Source: Tahibacter harae (GTDB lineage Bacteria; Pseudomonadota; Gammaproteobacteria; Xanthomonadales; Rhodanobacteraceae). Taken from it: a stretch of DNA of 64,000 nt. The notes beneath the pieces were generated by a model, which ran no database searches, had not been told where the DNA came from, and saw only the letters and a program-made list of their open reading frames with translations. The stretch covers positions 62,001 to 126,000 of the forward strand of contig NZ_JANFQO010000002.1 of assembly GCF_024437735.1 (NCBI RefSeq). Direction: 5' to 3'. The position numbers and the translations under genes are program-made. Below, in pieces: positions 20,601-28,657 of this stretch (the first letter of the stretch is position 1; the number at the start of each line of letters is the position of its first letter).

Positions 20601-21012
20601 TCCACACCTGTTCGCAGAACGCGGCCATGTGCGCGGTCGGGAAACCGAGATTGCCGAAGACCGCACCCACCCGGCCGGGCGTTCGCGTCTCGCGCAGCGC
20701 TTCGCGGGCGCAATGCAGCGTCCAGTGCACCAGCGGGTCCAGCCCTTCAAGTTCGGCGGCCGCGACTGCGAAGCCGTGCGGGTTCCAGATCGTCTCGAAG
20801 CCTTGCACATAACCGCCGCGATCCGACCATGCGCGGTCCGGCTGCGGCGCCTCGGGCGCGCATAGCGCGTGCTCAGGCGCGAGGCGCCAGCGGTCCGCGG
20901 GTACGCGCGTGACCAGGTCGCGCCCGTTGACGACCGCGTCCCAGAGTGCGGCCGGACTCAGCGCGCCCGGCAGCACACAGGCGCGTCCGACGATGGCAAT
21001 TGGCGCGAACAC
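14686..21012 (-). CDS. pfa3: Pfa3-type PUFA/secondary-lipid synthase subunit: KS-CLF-AT-DH-DH
   Basis: A 2108-residue multidomain synthase. KS (about 1-425) has DAACASS with Cys175, His310 in ECHATGT and His346 in KSNLGH. A chain-length factor follows (about 437-720): KS-like, but the Cys site reads QAGAASG. An acyltransferase (about 800-1130) has GYSSGE and LVVHVPEL. After an Ala/Pro linker come four hotdog units forming two FabA-like DH didomains: pseudo-unit WYLHQGRMPGG, catalytic-type GHFKNDPCMPG, pseudo-unit WYLDAAGAVP, then AHFFQDPVQPG at the C-terminus. A GTG start at 21012 lies 4 bp after the Pfa2 stop. The order matches myxobacterial Pfa3. Product unknown: PUFA or another iteratively built lipid. 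Confidence 0.88.
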   Translation of the reverse strand: MFAPIAIVGRACVLPGALSPAALWDAVVNGRDLVTRVPADRWRLAPEHALCAPEAPQPDRAWSDRGGYVQGFETIWNPHGFAVAAAELEGLDPLVHWTLHCAREALRETRTPGRVGAVFGNLGFPTAHMAAFCEQVWSGEGDIDPRNRFMSGGTAAMLERALALEAGSFCLDAACASSLYAIKLACDALHDDRADVMLAGAVQRADDLFLHVGFCALGALSKSGRSRPFHREADGLLPAEGAAFLALKRLADARRDGDTIHGVIRGVGLSNDGRGKGFLAPSEEGQRRALGAAYALAGVEPAQVSLLECHATGTPVGDATELRSSAQVFAQARDLPIGSLKSNLGHLITVAGAAGLIKVLEAMRNRVRPPTLHCGDPDAALQQTPFRLLREAEPWSSDGPRIAAVSAFGFGGNNAHLIVSEDDAGIGGEPAAALARPVAIVGIGAKIADAPDRAAFARALFEGRAESGEGADAGARATRDGRMHSFELDMDGLRFPPRDLEQALPQQLALLAAAREALAETAPLPRERSAALIGLEPDPEVARHGARWRLTNGRGDDWAARARATLVPALEAAAVLGSMPNIPANRLNSQFDLGGPSFTLQAGAASGTQALRIAARALACGELDAAIVGAVDFGCEAVHRAASGEAGGDAAVVLVLKRLEDAQRDGDRVYALVDEACIAATATASEAPLPQLQALLRQRFGYAQAAFGLVQTAAAALALHHRRDFDGEPWLCAAPRRAAGLVEAPAHPRRAEQAVARLYCFAGADKAAVIAALKQDRRSLDGPARCVLVATEAALDAVRARAVAHLETGAPAGRGVFFRARPVGGQIAFAFAGAGASYRGMGRDLLLHLPQLQEQLRARSRRLATALAWSFTAGDAPPSVFEQLCGSSALSQLHLALSEGLLGLEADAWLGYSSGETNALIAAGVWNDPDALMDDMEASGLLERELAGRFDLLARAWGEPAAWQCWTVAAPLDEVRRALAGLDRMHIAIINDDASCLVAGAAEQCARVVERLGAARCLHLDYSLVVHVPELRGVERAWLDVHRRATSAPRRGRIYSTASGRPYAPDSEACAQAILAQAADTIDIRALVENAWNDGVRVFVEHGPGGTFGRAIRHVLGAREALVVSLDRQGEGIENVLGATAALLAAGVAVDHAALEAALAPVPRAGARRPRRFDAHPPPVRLPPREDTLQTMAPAPRLPAVLDYAGPECALREYVGAALSVAATTPVAPVMTPPAAAPAFAAPVALPSVAASALAAPPPSPRQAAHPALEGIRAELARLAAAQQAFTEAQTRAHGQFLALQAKATEALLRAGRQGASALAVPALLPAAAGQPQNGPGGPDKPRQVEQASGGAVVHAPAPGQAGVQGRLAPAAAEAAERTVRFTRADLLVHADGNISQIFGAQFAAQDGFRRQVRMPRPPLLLADRVTALHAEPMSMGTGSITTQTDIGAEPWYLHQGRMPGGVMVEAGQADLMLISWLGVDALNRGERVYRLLGCELTYHGELPRAGETITFDIHLDGHAAQGDVRLMFFHYDCMNGSRRQLTVRNGQAGFFTDAELAGSAGCLWTPEGQEIVPNPRLDPPRAVSGRTRFDRAALEAFADGDTHACFGAGFELARTHTRSPRIQSGDMLLLDRVSACEPRGGPWGRGYLKAELDIDPSRWFFDGHFKNDPCMPGTLMLEGCLQALAFHLAACGYTLEHDGARFEPVPELAYKLQCRGQVIPSSRLLVTEVFVEEIAAGPVPTIWADLLCTVDGLKAFHARRLALRLVPDFPAADSEGLLASALGRPSRAFGALYERFDGTLRAPRLPAPPYLCISRIAHVEGTQGEMRSGARVVAEFDVPRDAWYLDAAGAVPFALLQEAALQPCGWLSSWAGCALASEEELRFRNLDGRGTQHSELRGGETLSTHATLTSVAASGGMVIVAFDVRCTVGAREVYTLKTVFGFFPRAALAAQAGLPRSEPHEALLRREANAARELEGLSPLRMIDRVEGVWPDAIRAGKRVDAGEWFFKAHFFQDPVQPGSLGVQAMLQTLEQWLRTTRSAAEGVPAPLLGREHTWKYRGQVLPHHGAVAITLQVTESGPDYAVADASLWVDGERIYEASGLGLRLHG

Positions 21013-21016
21013 GCGA

Positions 21017-24000
21017 CTAGGCGCCGTTCGGCAAGGCGTGGTTCTGCACGCCGAGCATTTCGGCGTAGCGCCGGCCGCTCCGGTCGGTCAGCACGATATC
21101 CGTGGTCGTATCGCTGCTGCCGACCTTGCGCAGATAGGCGGTGGCCGTGATCGGGCCGGCGCTGGGCTCGGCGCCGAAATGCCGCAGTTCCCCGATGGCT
21201 GTCGGCAGCGTCTGGCCGCCGAGCAGGCGCCGGCCGTGCAGCGCGGCGACCTGCAGGCCGCCGTCGAGCGCGGCGACATCCAGCGTCCAGCTCTCCCCTT
21301 CCCAGCCGGCCGCGTCGACGCCGCGCACCGTCGCGTCTATGCCTTCGTCGGAAATGCCGCGCACTTCGTCGATCAGCTCGAACTGTTTGCGATGGAACAG
21401 CAGCTCGGGATAGATGCGTTCGCCGCTCCACGGGTCGAGGGTAAGGCCGGGCGCCTCGCGTCTGGGCTTGGGCGGTTCGGGCAGCAATTCCGCGCGGGCG
21501 CTGTAGTTCAGCGCGCCGCGCGCGTCGCGCACGGTCATCAGCAGCTGCGCGCCGCGCTCGCTGGGCAGCGGCGTCGCCTCAATGCGGCAGCGGTCGCCGC
21601 CATTGTCGAACCCGCCGAGACGGATGCCCTTGAGCACCTTGAGTTCGTGCAGGCTGGCCAGCGCCAGCCCCGGACGGAAGCTGCGCGCCGCGCGCGCCAT
21701 CCATTCGGCCACGAGCACGACCGGCACCACCGGCGTGCCTTTCACCGCGTGGCCTTCCAGGAAGGCGTGGCTGGCGCGCGAGACCACCAGTTCCACGCCC
21801 TGCACGCGCGCCTGCGCCCCGTCCATCAGCAGCGCTTCGCCGCGCGGCTCGCCGCCGAGCACCAATTCGATATCGGTGGCGCGCGAGTCGCACATTTCGT
21901 CGGCGAACATCTTCGCGCCGGCGTCCAGCGGAACCATGGGAACACCGAGTTCGGCAAAGCGCGCCTTCAGCGCCGGCGTGACCATGCCGCCTTCCCACGG
22001 TCCCCAGCCCAGCGACTTCGCGCGCAGGCCCGGGCGCTGGCGCGCCTCGGCCGCGACCACCTTGGCCAGCACTTCGTTGGCCATCGCGTAATCGCTCTGC
22101 CCGGTGTTGCCGCAGCGCGCCGACACCGACGAGAACACGCACAGCAGTTTCAGCGGATCGGCCGCGGTCGCGGCCAGCAGGGCGCGCAGCCCGCCGACCT
22201 TGGTGCCGAACACGAGGTCGAACTGCGCCAGCGTCTTGTCGGCGATGCGGCGGTCGGCGAGTACGCCCGCGGCGTGTACGACACCTGCGATCGCGCCCCA
22301 GTCCTGACGCACGCGCTCCAGCGTGGCGGCGAGCGCGGCGGCATCGTCGACCGCGACCGATTCGTAGCGCGCCTGCGCGCCCTGGGCCTGGATCGCGGCC
22401 AACGTCGCGCGGATCTCGCGCGCGCCGAGGATGCGATCCACTTCGCGCGACAGTTCGGCCGGCGTGAGCGCCGCACCGCGCGCGAGCACGATGCGCTTGA
22501 GCTGCGCTTCGTCGTCGACGCCGGCGCAGTCGGCGGCTTCCTCGCGCAGCGGCGTGCGCCCGAGCAGCACGAAGCGCGCCTTGCATTGTTTGGCCCATTC
22601 CACGATGCAGGCGGCAGTCACACCGCGCGCACCGCCGGAGACGACGACGACATCGCCGGCGTTGATCGCGGCGACCGAGGGACGTACCGCGCGCGCCAGG
22701 CTCTTCAGCGTGTAGCGGCCGCCGGCGGCGGGCAAGGCCACCTCGATCTCGCCGCCGCCGCGCAGCAGTTCGCCGGCGATGACCTCCGCAAGCGCCGCAT
22801 CGTCGCGCGCGCCGCGCTCCACGTCGATGGACTTCAGCGTCGCGCGCGGCCATTCCAGCGCCGCGGTCTTGACCAGCGCGGGCAGGCCCGCCAGCCAGGC
22901 GCGGCGCGCATCGGCATTGCGCAGGCCGAAATGGCCGCCGGTGTCCTGCACGGTCACGAACAGCGCATCGTCGACGCCGGCCAGGCGCTGCGCGACGACG
23001 AAGGCATCGCGGTTGACCGCCATCGCCTGCACCGCATCCTCGACCGGGCGCAGACCGCCCAGGTAGACACAGCGCTTTGCGCCGTCAGGCAAGGCCTCCA
23101 CCGCCTGCGCCTCGACACCGTTGCTGCGCAGCGCGGCCGCAACCGCGGCATCCAGGCCCGCAGCGCCGAGCACGAACACCGGCGCGCCGTCGCTCAGCCC
23201 CGGCGCGGCAAAGCCGGCCGCGGGCGCGGGCATGAGTTCGAGCACGAAGCGGCCAAGCTCGGCGCGGCGCGTCGGCCTGGCTTTTTGCACCTCGGCGCCC
23301 GGCGACGCTGCCGCGGCAGACGGCGCCGGGGTCGCGCCGAGGTAGGCCACGATGTCGGCCAGCGTATGCATTGCCGCCGGGGGCGCGCGGTCTTTCGCGA
23401 TGCCAGGTACGTGCCCGGTCATCGCGGCGAGGATTTCCACGCGCTTGATCGAGTCGATGCCGAGGTCCGCTTCGATGTCCATGGACAGATCCAGCATCTC
23501 CACCGGATAGCCGGTCTTGTCGGCGACGACGCCAAGCAGGATTCCCGCGATGTCGGCGGCGGCCGGGGCGGCGGTGGATGGTGCGACGGCGGGGATTGCG
23601 GCCGCCGCTCCGCCCTGCAGGTATCCGGCGATCTGCCGCAATGTATGCATGCCGCTCATCTTTGTGCGATCGGCCTGCACGACGAGCGCGCCTTGCGCGT
23701 GCACCGCGGCGAGGATTTCGACCCGCTTGATCGAATCGACGCCGAGGTCGGCTTCGAGATCCATGTCGAGATTGATCATCTCCGCGGGATAGCCGGTCTT
23801 CTCGGCGACGACGGCGATGAGAAGCGCGGCGAGGTCGGCGCCGGACGCCGGTGCCGGCGCGGCAACGGGCGTCGCAACGGCTGGAGCGGCGGAGACAGCA
23901 ATCGCCGGCGGCGCGCCAGGTGCAGGCGGGGCCGGCGGCGGCACGGCGGGCTGCGCCGGCATGGCCGCCGCGACCGGCGGCGGAACCGGCGACAGCGGCG

Positions 24001-27000
24001 CGGCGCTCTGCGCGGCTGCGACCGGAGCCGCGACTGCGGCGGCCGGCGCCGCGCCGAGCAGCGCGGTGAGGCCGTTGATCGCGCTCTCGGCCAGCTTGAG
24101 GTATTGCGCATGACTGTCGCTCAGCGCGCGCTGATAGGCGGCGTGCGCGTTCGCGGTCTGCTGCTGCGCCTCCTGGAACGCGGCGAGCCAGGCTGGCGAC
24201 AGCGGCGATTCTTCTTTCACGGTGCGTACCTCGACAACGGGTGCGGATTCCGCACGCGGCGGATTGGGAGCGGGCAGCTGCGACGGATCCGCCGGCGGAT
24301 AGGGTTTGCCGACATTGCTGCCGCTGATCGCGATGCCGTGTTTGTGCATCGCCGGCGGCGCCGGTACGCGCACGTCGGCGAACAGGGCCGGCAATCTGGT
24401 CACATGGCCCGCGGCGGCGAGCTGTGCGATACCCGCGAGCAGCGGTTCCAGATCGGACTTGCCTTTGCGATCCAGGGCTATCGCTCGATGCGCGCGCGTA
24501 CCCAGGATCGCGCCGACCAGCCCCTTGAGCACCGTGCTCGGGCCGACTTCGACAAAACAGCGCGCGCCCGCGGCGTACATCGCTTCGATGGTTTCCACGA
24601 AGCGCACCGGCTGGGCGATCTGCTGCGCGAGGACGGCGCCGGCATCGCCGGCGTACGGCGCGGCGTGCGCGTTCGCGTAGACCGGCACGCGCGGCGCGGC
24701 GAATGCGATGGTGGCGAGGAACTCCCTGAACGGCGCGCACGCGGGCGCTACCTGGGCGGAATGGAAGGCGGCGGCGACCGGCAGACGCTTCGCTGCCACG
24801 CCTTGCGCCTCAAGCGCGGCGATGGCCTCCAGCGGCCCCGATACAACGACTTGCTCGGGCGCGTTGTGGTTGGCAATGGCCAGCGACGGGCCGATCAGCT
24901 CGCGCGCCCGTTCGATCGGGCACGCCAGCGCGCACATCGCGCCGCTGCCGTCCGCCGCCGCGTCGCGCATCAGTTCGCCGCGGCGGCGCGCGATGCGCAG
25001 GGCGTCGGCTTCGCTGACGGCACCTGCCGCGTGCAGCGCGACGATCTCGCCGAAGCTGTGGCCGGCGGCCATCGCGCCCTCGACGCCGAGGTCGCGCAGC
25101 ACGGCAAGCAGTGCCATCGACGCCAGGCCCAGCGCAGGCTGCGCGTTTTCGGTGCACGTGAGCTGATCGCCCGAATTGCCGAACACGATCTCGTGGACGC
25201 CCAGGTCGGCCGCGCGGTCCCACACGGCGCGGGCCGCGTCGAACTGCATCGCCGCGGCGGCGCCCATGCCGGCGTACTGGCTGCCCTGCCCCGGGAACAG
25301 CAGCGCCAGCGCGCCCTCGGGTGCGCCCACACCGTAGCTGGTGCCGTCCGGCAGCTGGAACGGCAGCGCAGGACCGGCGGCGATCTTCGTCTGCGCGGCG
25401 GCCAGCCGCCCGTCGAGTTCGGCGGTGCTGGCCGCGACGACGGCGAGGCGCACGGCGGCGCTGTGGTCGAACGCATCGCGCGAGGCGCGTGCGAGCGAGG
25501 GCAACGGCAGATTGCCCGCACAGGATTGCCGCAGCTGCGTAATCTGTTCGATCAGCGCCGCGGCGCCAGGTGCGCTCAGCGCAACGAGTTCGTGCGACTG
25601 CGTCGCGAGCCGCTCCGCGCGCGGCGCCGGGCCGGCGTATTCCTCCAGCGCGAGGTGGAAATTCGAGCCGCCGAAACCGAAGGCGCTGACCGCCGCACGG
25701 CGCGGGTGCGAAGCGGCGCGGATCCACGGCCGCGCTGATGTATTGAGATAGAACGGGCTTTGCGGCAATTCCAGCCTGGGGTTGGGCACGTCGGCCTTGA
25801 TCGTCGGCGGCAGCACCTTGTGGTGCAGCGCCATCACCACCTTGAACAGGCCGGCGGCGCCCGCGGCCGCCTTGGTATGGCCGATCTGGCTTTTCACCGA
25901 CCCCAGCGCGCACCACTGCGTGCGCGCGGCATCCGCTTCGGCATAGACGCTGCGCAAGCCTTCGAACTCGGCCGCATCGCCGGCCTTGGTGCCGGTACCG
26001 TGCGCCTCGACCAGCTCCACGGTCGCGGGACCGAAGCCGGCCTGGGCGTAGGCGCGGCGCAGTGCCACCGCCTGCCCCGCCGACACCGGCGCGTACACCG
26101 ACTTCGCGCGGCCGTCCGACGAGGTGCCTACGCCGCGCAGCACCGCGTAGATGCGGTCGCCGTCGCGCTCGGCGTCGGCGAGGCGCTTCAGCGCGACCAT
26201 GCCCAGCCCTTCGCCGAGCATGGTGCCGTCGGCCTGGTCCGAGAATGGCCGGCAGTCGCCGCTGGGCGACAGCGCCGGCGTCTTGGAAAAGCACATGTAC
26301 ATGAAGATGTCGTTGAGCGTATCGACGCCGCCGCTGATGACGAGGTCGGAATCGCCCAGCTGCAGTTCGTTGACCGCCATCTGGATCGCGGAAAAGCTCG
26401 ATGCGCAGGCCGCATCGGTCACGCAGTTGGTGCCGCCCAGGCCCAGCCGGTTGGCGATGCGCCCGGCGACGACATTGCCGAGCAGGCCAGGGAACGAGGC
26501 TTCCTGCCACGGCACGTACTGCGCGGCGATGCGCGCGCAGGCGGCCTGCACTTCGTCTTCGGGCAGCCCCGTTTCGCGCAGCGCCTTCTGCCAGACCGGG
26601 CGCTGCAGGCGCGATACCAGCGAGAACAGCAGCTCCTGCGCGCTGGTGACGCCCAGGATCACCGAGATGCGCGAGCGGTCCATGGTCTCGAACTGCTCGC
26701 GCGCGGCATCTTCGAGCACCGCACGCGCCGCGATCAGCGCGAGCAGCTGCGAGGTATCGGTGGCGGGAATCGTCGCCGGCGGTATGCCCCAGCCCAGCGC
26801 ATCGAAATCCATCGGCGCGAGAAAACCGCCGCGGCGGGCGTAGGTCTTGTCGGGTGCCGCCGGATCCGCGTCGTAGTAGTCGTCGATGCGCCAGTGCGTG
26901 GCCGGTACGTCCGTCAGCAGATCCTTGCCGGCGAGGATGTCGCGCCAGAAGCCGTTCGCGTCGTGCGACCCGGGAAAGATCGCGCTGACGCCGACAATGG

Positions 27001-27028
27001 CGATTGGCTGGCGCTGCGGTGAACTCAT
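21017..27028 (-). CDS. pfa2: Pfa2-type PUFA/secondary-lipid synthase subunit: KS-MAT-ACP-ACP-KR-DH
   Basis: A 2003-residue iterative synthase. KS has DAACASS (Cys208), His343 in EAHGTGT and His384 in IGHTKAAAG. A malonyl-type AT (about 590-900) has FPGQGSQ and GHSFGE. An Ala/Pro linker leads to two tandem ACPs with DLGVDSIKR and DLGIDSIKR phosphopantetheine sites. The KR has SGGARGVTAA, VVHAAGVLADR and the SVSARCGNTGQSDYAMAN Ser/Tyr block. A C-terminal PKS-type DH has HAVKGTPVVP (HxxxGxxxxP) and LDGGLQ. ATG 27028 overlaps the Pfa1 TGA (ATGA); longer upstream frames are Arg-rich noise. PfaA/Pfa2 proteins usually carry four to nine ACPs, so two is unusual. No phosphopantetheinyl transferase is in the window. 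Confidence 0.9.
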   Translation of the reverse strand: MSSPQRQPIAIVGVSAIFPGSHDANGFWRDILAGKDLLTDVPATHWRIDDYYDADPAAPDKTYARRGGFLAPMDFDALGWGIPPATIPATDTSQLLALIAARAVLEDAAREQFETMDRSRISVILGVTSAQELLFSLVSRLQRPVWQKALRETGLPEDEVQAACARIAAQYVPWQEASFPGLLGNVVAGRIANRLGLGGTNCVTDAACASSFSAIQMAVNELQLGDSDLVISGGVDTLNDIFMYMCFSKTPALSPSGDCRPFSDQADGTMLGEGLGMVALKRLADAERDGDRIYAVLRGVGTSSDGRAKSVYAPVSAGQAVALRRAYAQAGFGPATVELVEAHGTGTKAGDAAEFEGLRSVYAEADAARTQWCALGSVKSQIGHTKAAAGAAGLFKVVMALHHKVLPPTIKADVPNPRLELPQSPFYLNTSARPWIRAASHPRRAAVSAFGFGGSNFHLALEEYAGPAPRAERLATQSHELVALSAPGAAALIEQITQLRQSCAGNLPLPSLARASRDAFDHSAAVRLAVVAASTAELDGRLAAAQTKIAAGPALPFQLPDGTSYGVGAPEGALALLFPGQGSQYAGMGAAAAMQFDAARAVWDRAADLGVHEIVFGNSGDQLTCTENAQPALGLASMALLAVLRDLGVEGAMAAGHSFGEIVALHAAGAVSEADALRIARRRGELMRDAAADGSGAMCALACPIERARELIGPSLAIANHNAPEQVVVSGPLEAIAALEAQGVAAKRLPVAAAFHSAQVAPACAPFREFLATIAFAAPRVPVYANAHAAPYAGDAGAVLAQQIAQPVRFVETIEAMYAAGARCFVEVGPSTVLKGLVGAILGTRAHRAIALDRKGKSDLEPLLAGIAQLAAAGHVTRLPALFADVRVPAPPAMHKHGIAISGSNVGKPYPPADPSQLPAPNPPRAESAPVVEVRTVKEESPLSPAWLAAFQEAQQQTANAHAAYQRALSDSHAQYLKLAESAINGLTALLGAAPAAAVAAPVAAAQSAAPLSPVPPPVAAAMPAQPAVPPPAPPAPGAPPAIAVSAAPAVATPVAAPAPASGADLAALLIAVVAEKTGYPAEMINLDMDLEADLGVDSIKRVEILAAVHAQGALVVQADRTKMSGMHTLRQIAGYLQGGAAAAIPAVAPSTAAPAAADIAGILLGVVADKTGYPVEMLDLSMDIEADLGIDSIKRVEILAAMTGHVPGIAKDRAPPAAMHTLADIVAYLGATPAPSAAAASPGAEVQKARPTRRAELGRFVLELMPAPAAGFAAPGLSDGAPVFVLGAAGLDAAVAAALRSNGVEAQAVEALPDGAKRCVYLGGLRPVEDAVQAMAVNRDAFVVAQRLAGVDDALFVTVQDTGGHFGLRNADARRAWLAGLPALVKTAALEWPRATLKSIDVERGARDDAALAEVIAGELLRGGGEIEVALPAAGGRYTLKSLARAVRPSVAAINAGDVVVVSGGARGVTAACIVEWAKQCKARFVLLGRTPLREEAADCAGVDDEAQLKRIVLARGAALTPAELSREVDRILGAREIRATLAAIQAQGAQARYESVAVDDAAALAATLERVRQDWGAIAGVVHAAGVLADRRIADKTLAQFDLVFGTKVGGLRALLAATAADPLKLLCVFSSVSARCGNTGQSDYAMANEVLAKVVAAEARQRPGLRAKSLGWGPWEGGMVTPALKARFAELGVPMVPLDAGAKMFADEMCDSRATDIELVLGGEPRGEALLMDGAQARVQGVELVVSRASHAFLEGHAVKGTPVVPVVLVAEWMARAARSFRPGLALASLHELKVLKGIRLGGFDNGGDRCRIEATPLPSERGAQLLMTVRDARGALNYSARAELLPEPPKPRREAPGLTLDPWSGERIYPELLFHRKQFELIDEVRGISDEGIDATVRGVDAAGWEGESWTLDVAALDGGLQVAALHGRRLLGGQTLPTAIGELRHFGAEPSAGPITATAYLRKVGSSDTTTDIVLTDRSGRRYAEMLGVQNHALPNGA
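23350..23860 (-). other. Tandem acyl-carrier domains within Pfa2
   Basis: Two ACPs only. The serine codons for 4'-phosphopantetheine attachment are at 23732-23734 and 23450-23452, 282 bp (94 codons) apart, each within L(G)(V/I)DSIKRVEIL. They are separated by an Ala/Pro-rich linker. Confidence 0.9.
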
Positions 27029-28656
27029 GCGAGGGGCCTCGGACGGAAATCGAACGCGGACGGCGGAATGGCCAAGCCGAAGGTACGCAGCTGCTGCACG
27101 CGCGTGAGCACCGCGGCGCCTTCGAGCAGGTTCAGCGCGACCTGCACGGCGGTGCGCCTCTCGGGCGCTTCGAGGAAGCTGCCCGCGGCCCAGGTGTTGA
27201 ACGCCCCCATGGCGGGGCCGCACCAGATCTGGTAATCGGTCAGCCGCTCGCTCACGCCGTCGATCGCCCAGCGGCTGGAGAGGCCCAGGTAGGAACGGAA
27301 TACCAGCGCCATGCGGTGCTTCGGATCGGATTCGGCGCGTGCGACGTGGGAGGGATCGCGCGAGGACCAGAATGCGCGCGTCGAGGCCCAGGCCTCGTCG
27401 AAGCTGGCGCGCAGCATGTCTTTCTCGATCTTCGCCCGCTCGGCGGCCGGAACCGCTTCCAGCGACGGATAGGCGCGGTAGATCTCGTAGAGCTTCTTCG
27501 CGCGGATCGCGAACAGGGTGCCGCGGCGCAGGACCTGCACATCGACGCCCAGCTCGAACATGTCGGCCGCCGGCGCCATGATGACATCGGCCATCGAGGC
27601 TTGCGCCAGCATCGCCCGCGCACCGGCGCCGAGGCCCGATTCCACGCAGGCTTGGTTCACCGAGCCGGTCTGCACATAGGCCGCGCCCAGCGCAAAGGCC
27701 GACGCCAGCGCACCCGGCGTGCCCAGGCCGCCGGCGGCACCGACGCGGATCGGCCGCGCGTAGCGCTGCTCCGCGACGATGCGGTCGCGCAGCGCCATGA
27801 TGGTCGGCAGCAGCGCGGCCAGCGGACGGTTGTCGGTGTGGCCGCCGGAATCCGCCTCGCAGGTGATGTCCTCGGCCAGCGGTATGCGTGCGGCCAGCTC
27901 GGCTTCGGCGCGCGTGAGTTCGTTGCGCGCGACCAGTGCGTCGAGCAGCGCGGCCGGCATCGGCGCCATGAACTGCTTTGCCACTTCCTCGCGCGAGACC
28001 TTGGCCAGCACGCGATGGCGGCGCCGGATGGCGCCCGTGTCGTCGACGGTGAGGCCGCTAGCCGCGTAGCGCACGATCGCCGGCGTGAGCCCCATGAACG
28101 CCGAGGCTTCGACGCAGCGCACGCCGCGCCGGATCAGCAGCGCCGCCACCGCGTCTTCGATCGCCGGCTCGTTCGGGCTGTGGATGAGGTTCACGCCCCA
28201 GGGCAGCCCGAGCGGATCGAGTTCGCGGGCCAGTTCATCGGCCGCGGCTTCCACGCGCGCCAGCGACAGGCCCGCGGCGCCGAAGAAGCCGAGGCAGCCC
28301 GCGCGCGCCATTTCGGCCACCAGCCGGGCCGTGGCGATGCCATTGGCCATCGCGCCCGCGACATAGGGAAAGCGTGTGCCGTGCGTCTCGCCGAAGCCGC
28401 GGTCGCCCAGCCACTCGGGGTACAGCGGCGGCAGCATGCCGAGCACCGGCCAGGCGCCGCTTTGGGCCGCGGCGACCAGCGCGCCGTCCAGCCCGACGCC
28501 GAGCCGGCCGTCGCGGTCGTCGCGGATCACGACCGCGGTATGGCGCACCTGGGCGCAGGCGGCCGCCAGCTCGGCCGGCGCGAACGCGGGCGCGCCGCCG
28601 TGCCAATACGCCGGCGCGTGGGGAGCAATCGGGGGGACACTAGCCAAAACTGGCAC
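27025..28656 (-). CDS. pfa1: Pfa1/PfaD-type enoyl reductase (NPD-like FMN enzyme)
   Basis: A 543-residue PfaD-family trans-acting enoyl reductase of the 2-nitropropane-dioxygenase-like TIM-barrel superfamily. It is expected to reduce enoyl intermediates held on the Pfa2 ACPs. Diagnostic segments are FPYVAGAMANGIATA, LGFFGAAGLSL, ITCEADSGGHTDNRP and the FMN-binding VGAAGGLGTPGALASAFALG with YVQTGSVNQACVESG. The C-terminal part (GPAMGAFNTWAAGSFLE) is the PfaD-specific extension. The GTG at 28656 has no clear Shine-Dalgarno, so an in-frame TTG at 28647 or a short-leader transcript is possible. First gene of the pfa1-pfa2-pfa3 operon and divergent from a TetR gene. Confidence 0.92.
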   Translation of the reverse strand: MPVLASVPPIAPHAPAYWHGGAPAFAPAELAAACAQVRHTAVVIRDDRDGRLGVGLDGALVAAAQSGAWPVLGMLPPLYPEWLGDRGFGETHGTRFPYVAGAMANGIATARLVAEMARAGCLGFFGAAGLSLARVEAAADELARELDPLGLPWGVNLIHSPNEPAIEDAVAALLIRRGVRCVEASAFMGLTPAIVRYAASGLTVDDTGAIRRRHRVLAKVSREEVAKQFMAPMPAALLDALVARNELTRAEAELAARIPLAEDITCEADSGGHTDNRPLAALLPTIMALRDRIVAEQRYARPIRVGAAGGLGTPGALASAFALGAAYVQTGSVNQACVESGLGAGARAMLAQASMADVIMAPAADMFELGVDVQVLRRGTLFAIRAKKLYEIYRAYPSLEAVPAAERAKIEKDMLRASFDEAWASTRAFWSSRDPSHVARAESDPKHRMALVFRSYLGLSSRWAIDGVSERLTDYQIWCGPAMGAFNTWAAGSFLEAPERRTAVQVALNLLEGAAVLTRVQQLRTFGLAIPPSAFDFRPRPLA

Positions 28657-28657
28657 T

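Noticed and set aside
15130-25738. Long plus-strand ORFs (1022, 844 and 1609 codons)
   Set aside because: Antisense to Pfa3 and Pfa2, whose frames contain complete catalytic motifs; the plus products are Arg/Gln/His-rich noise.
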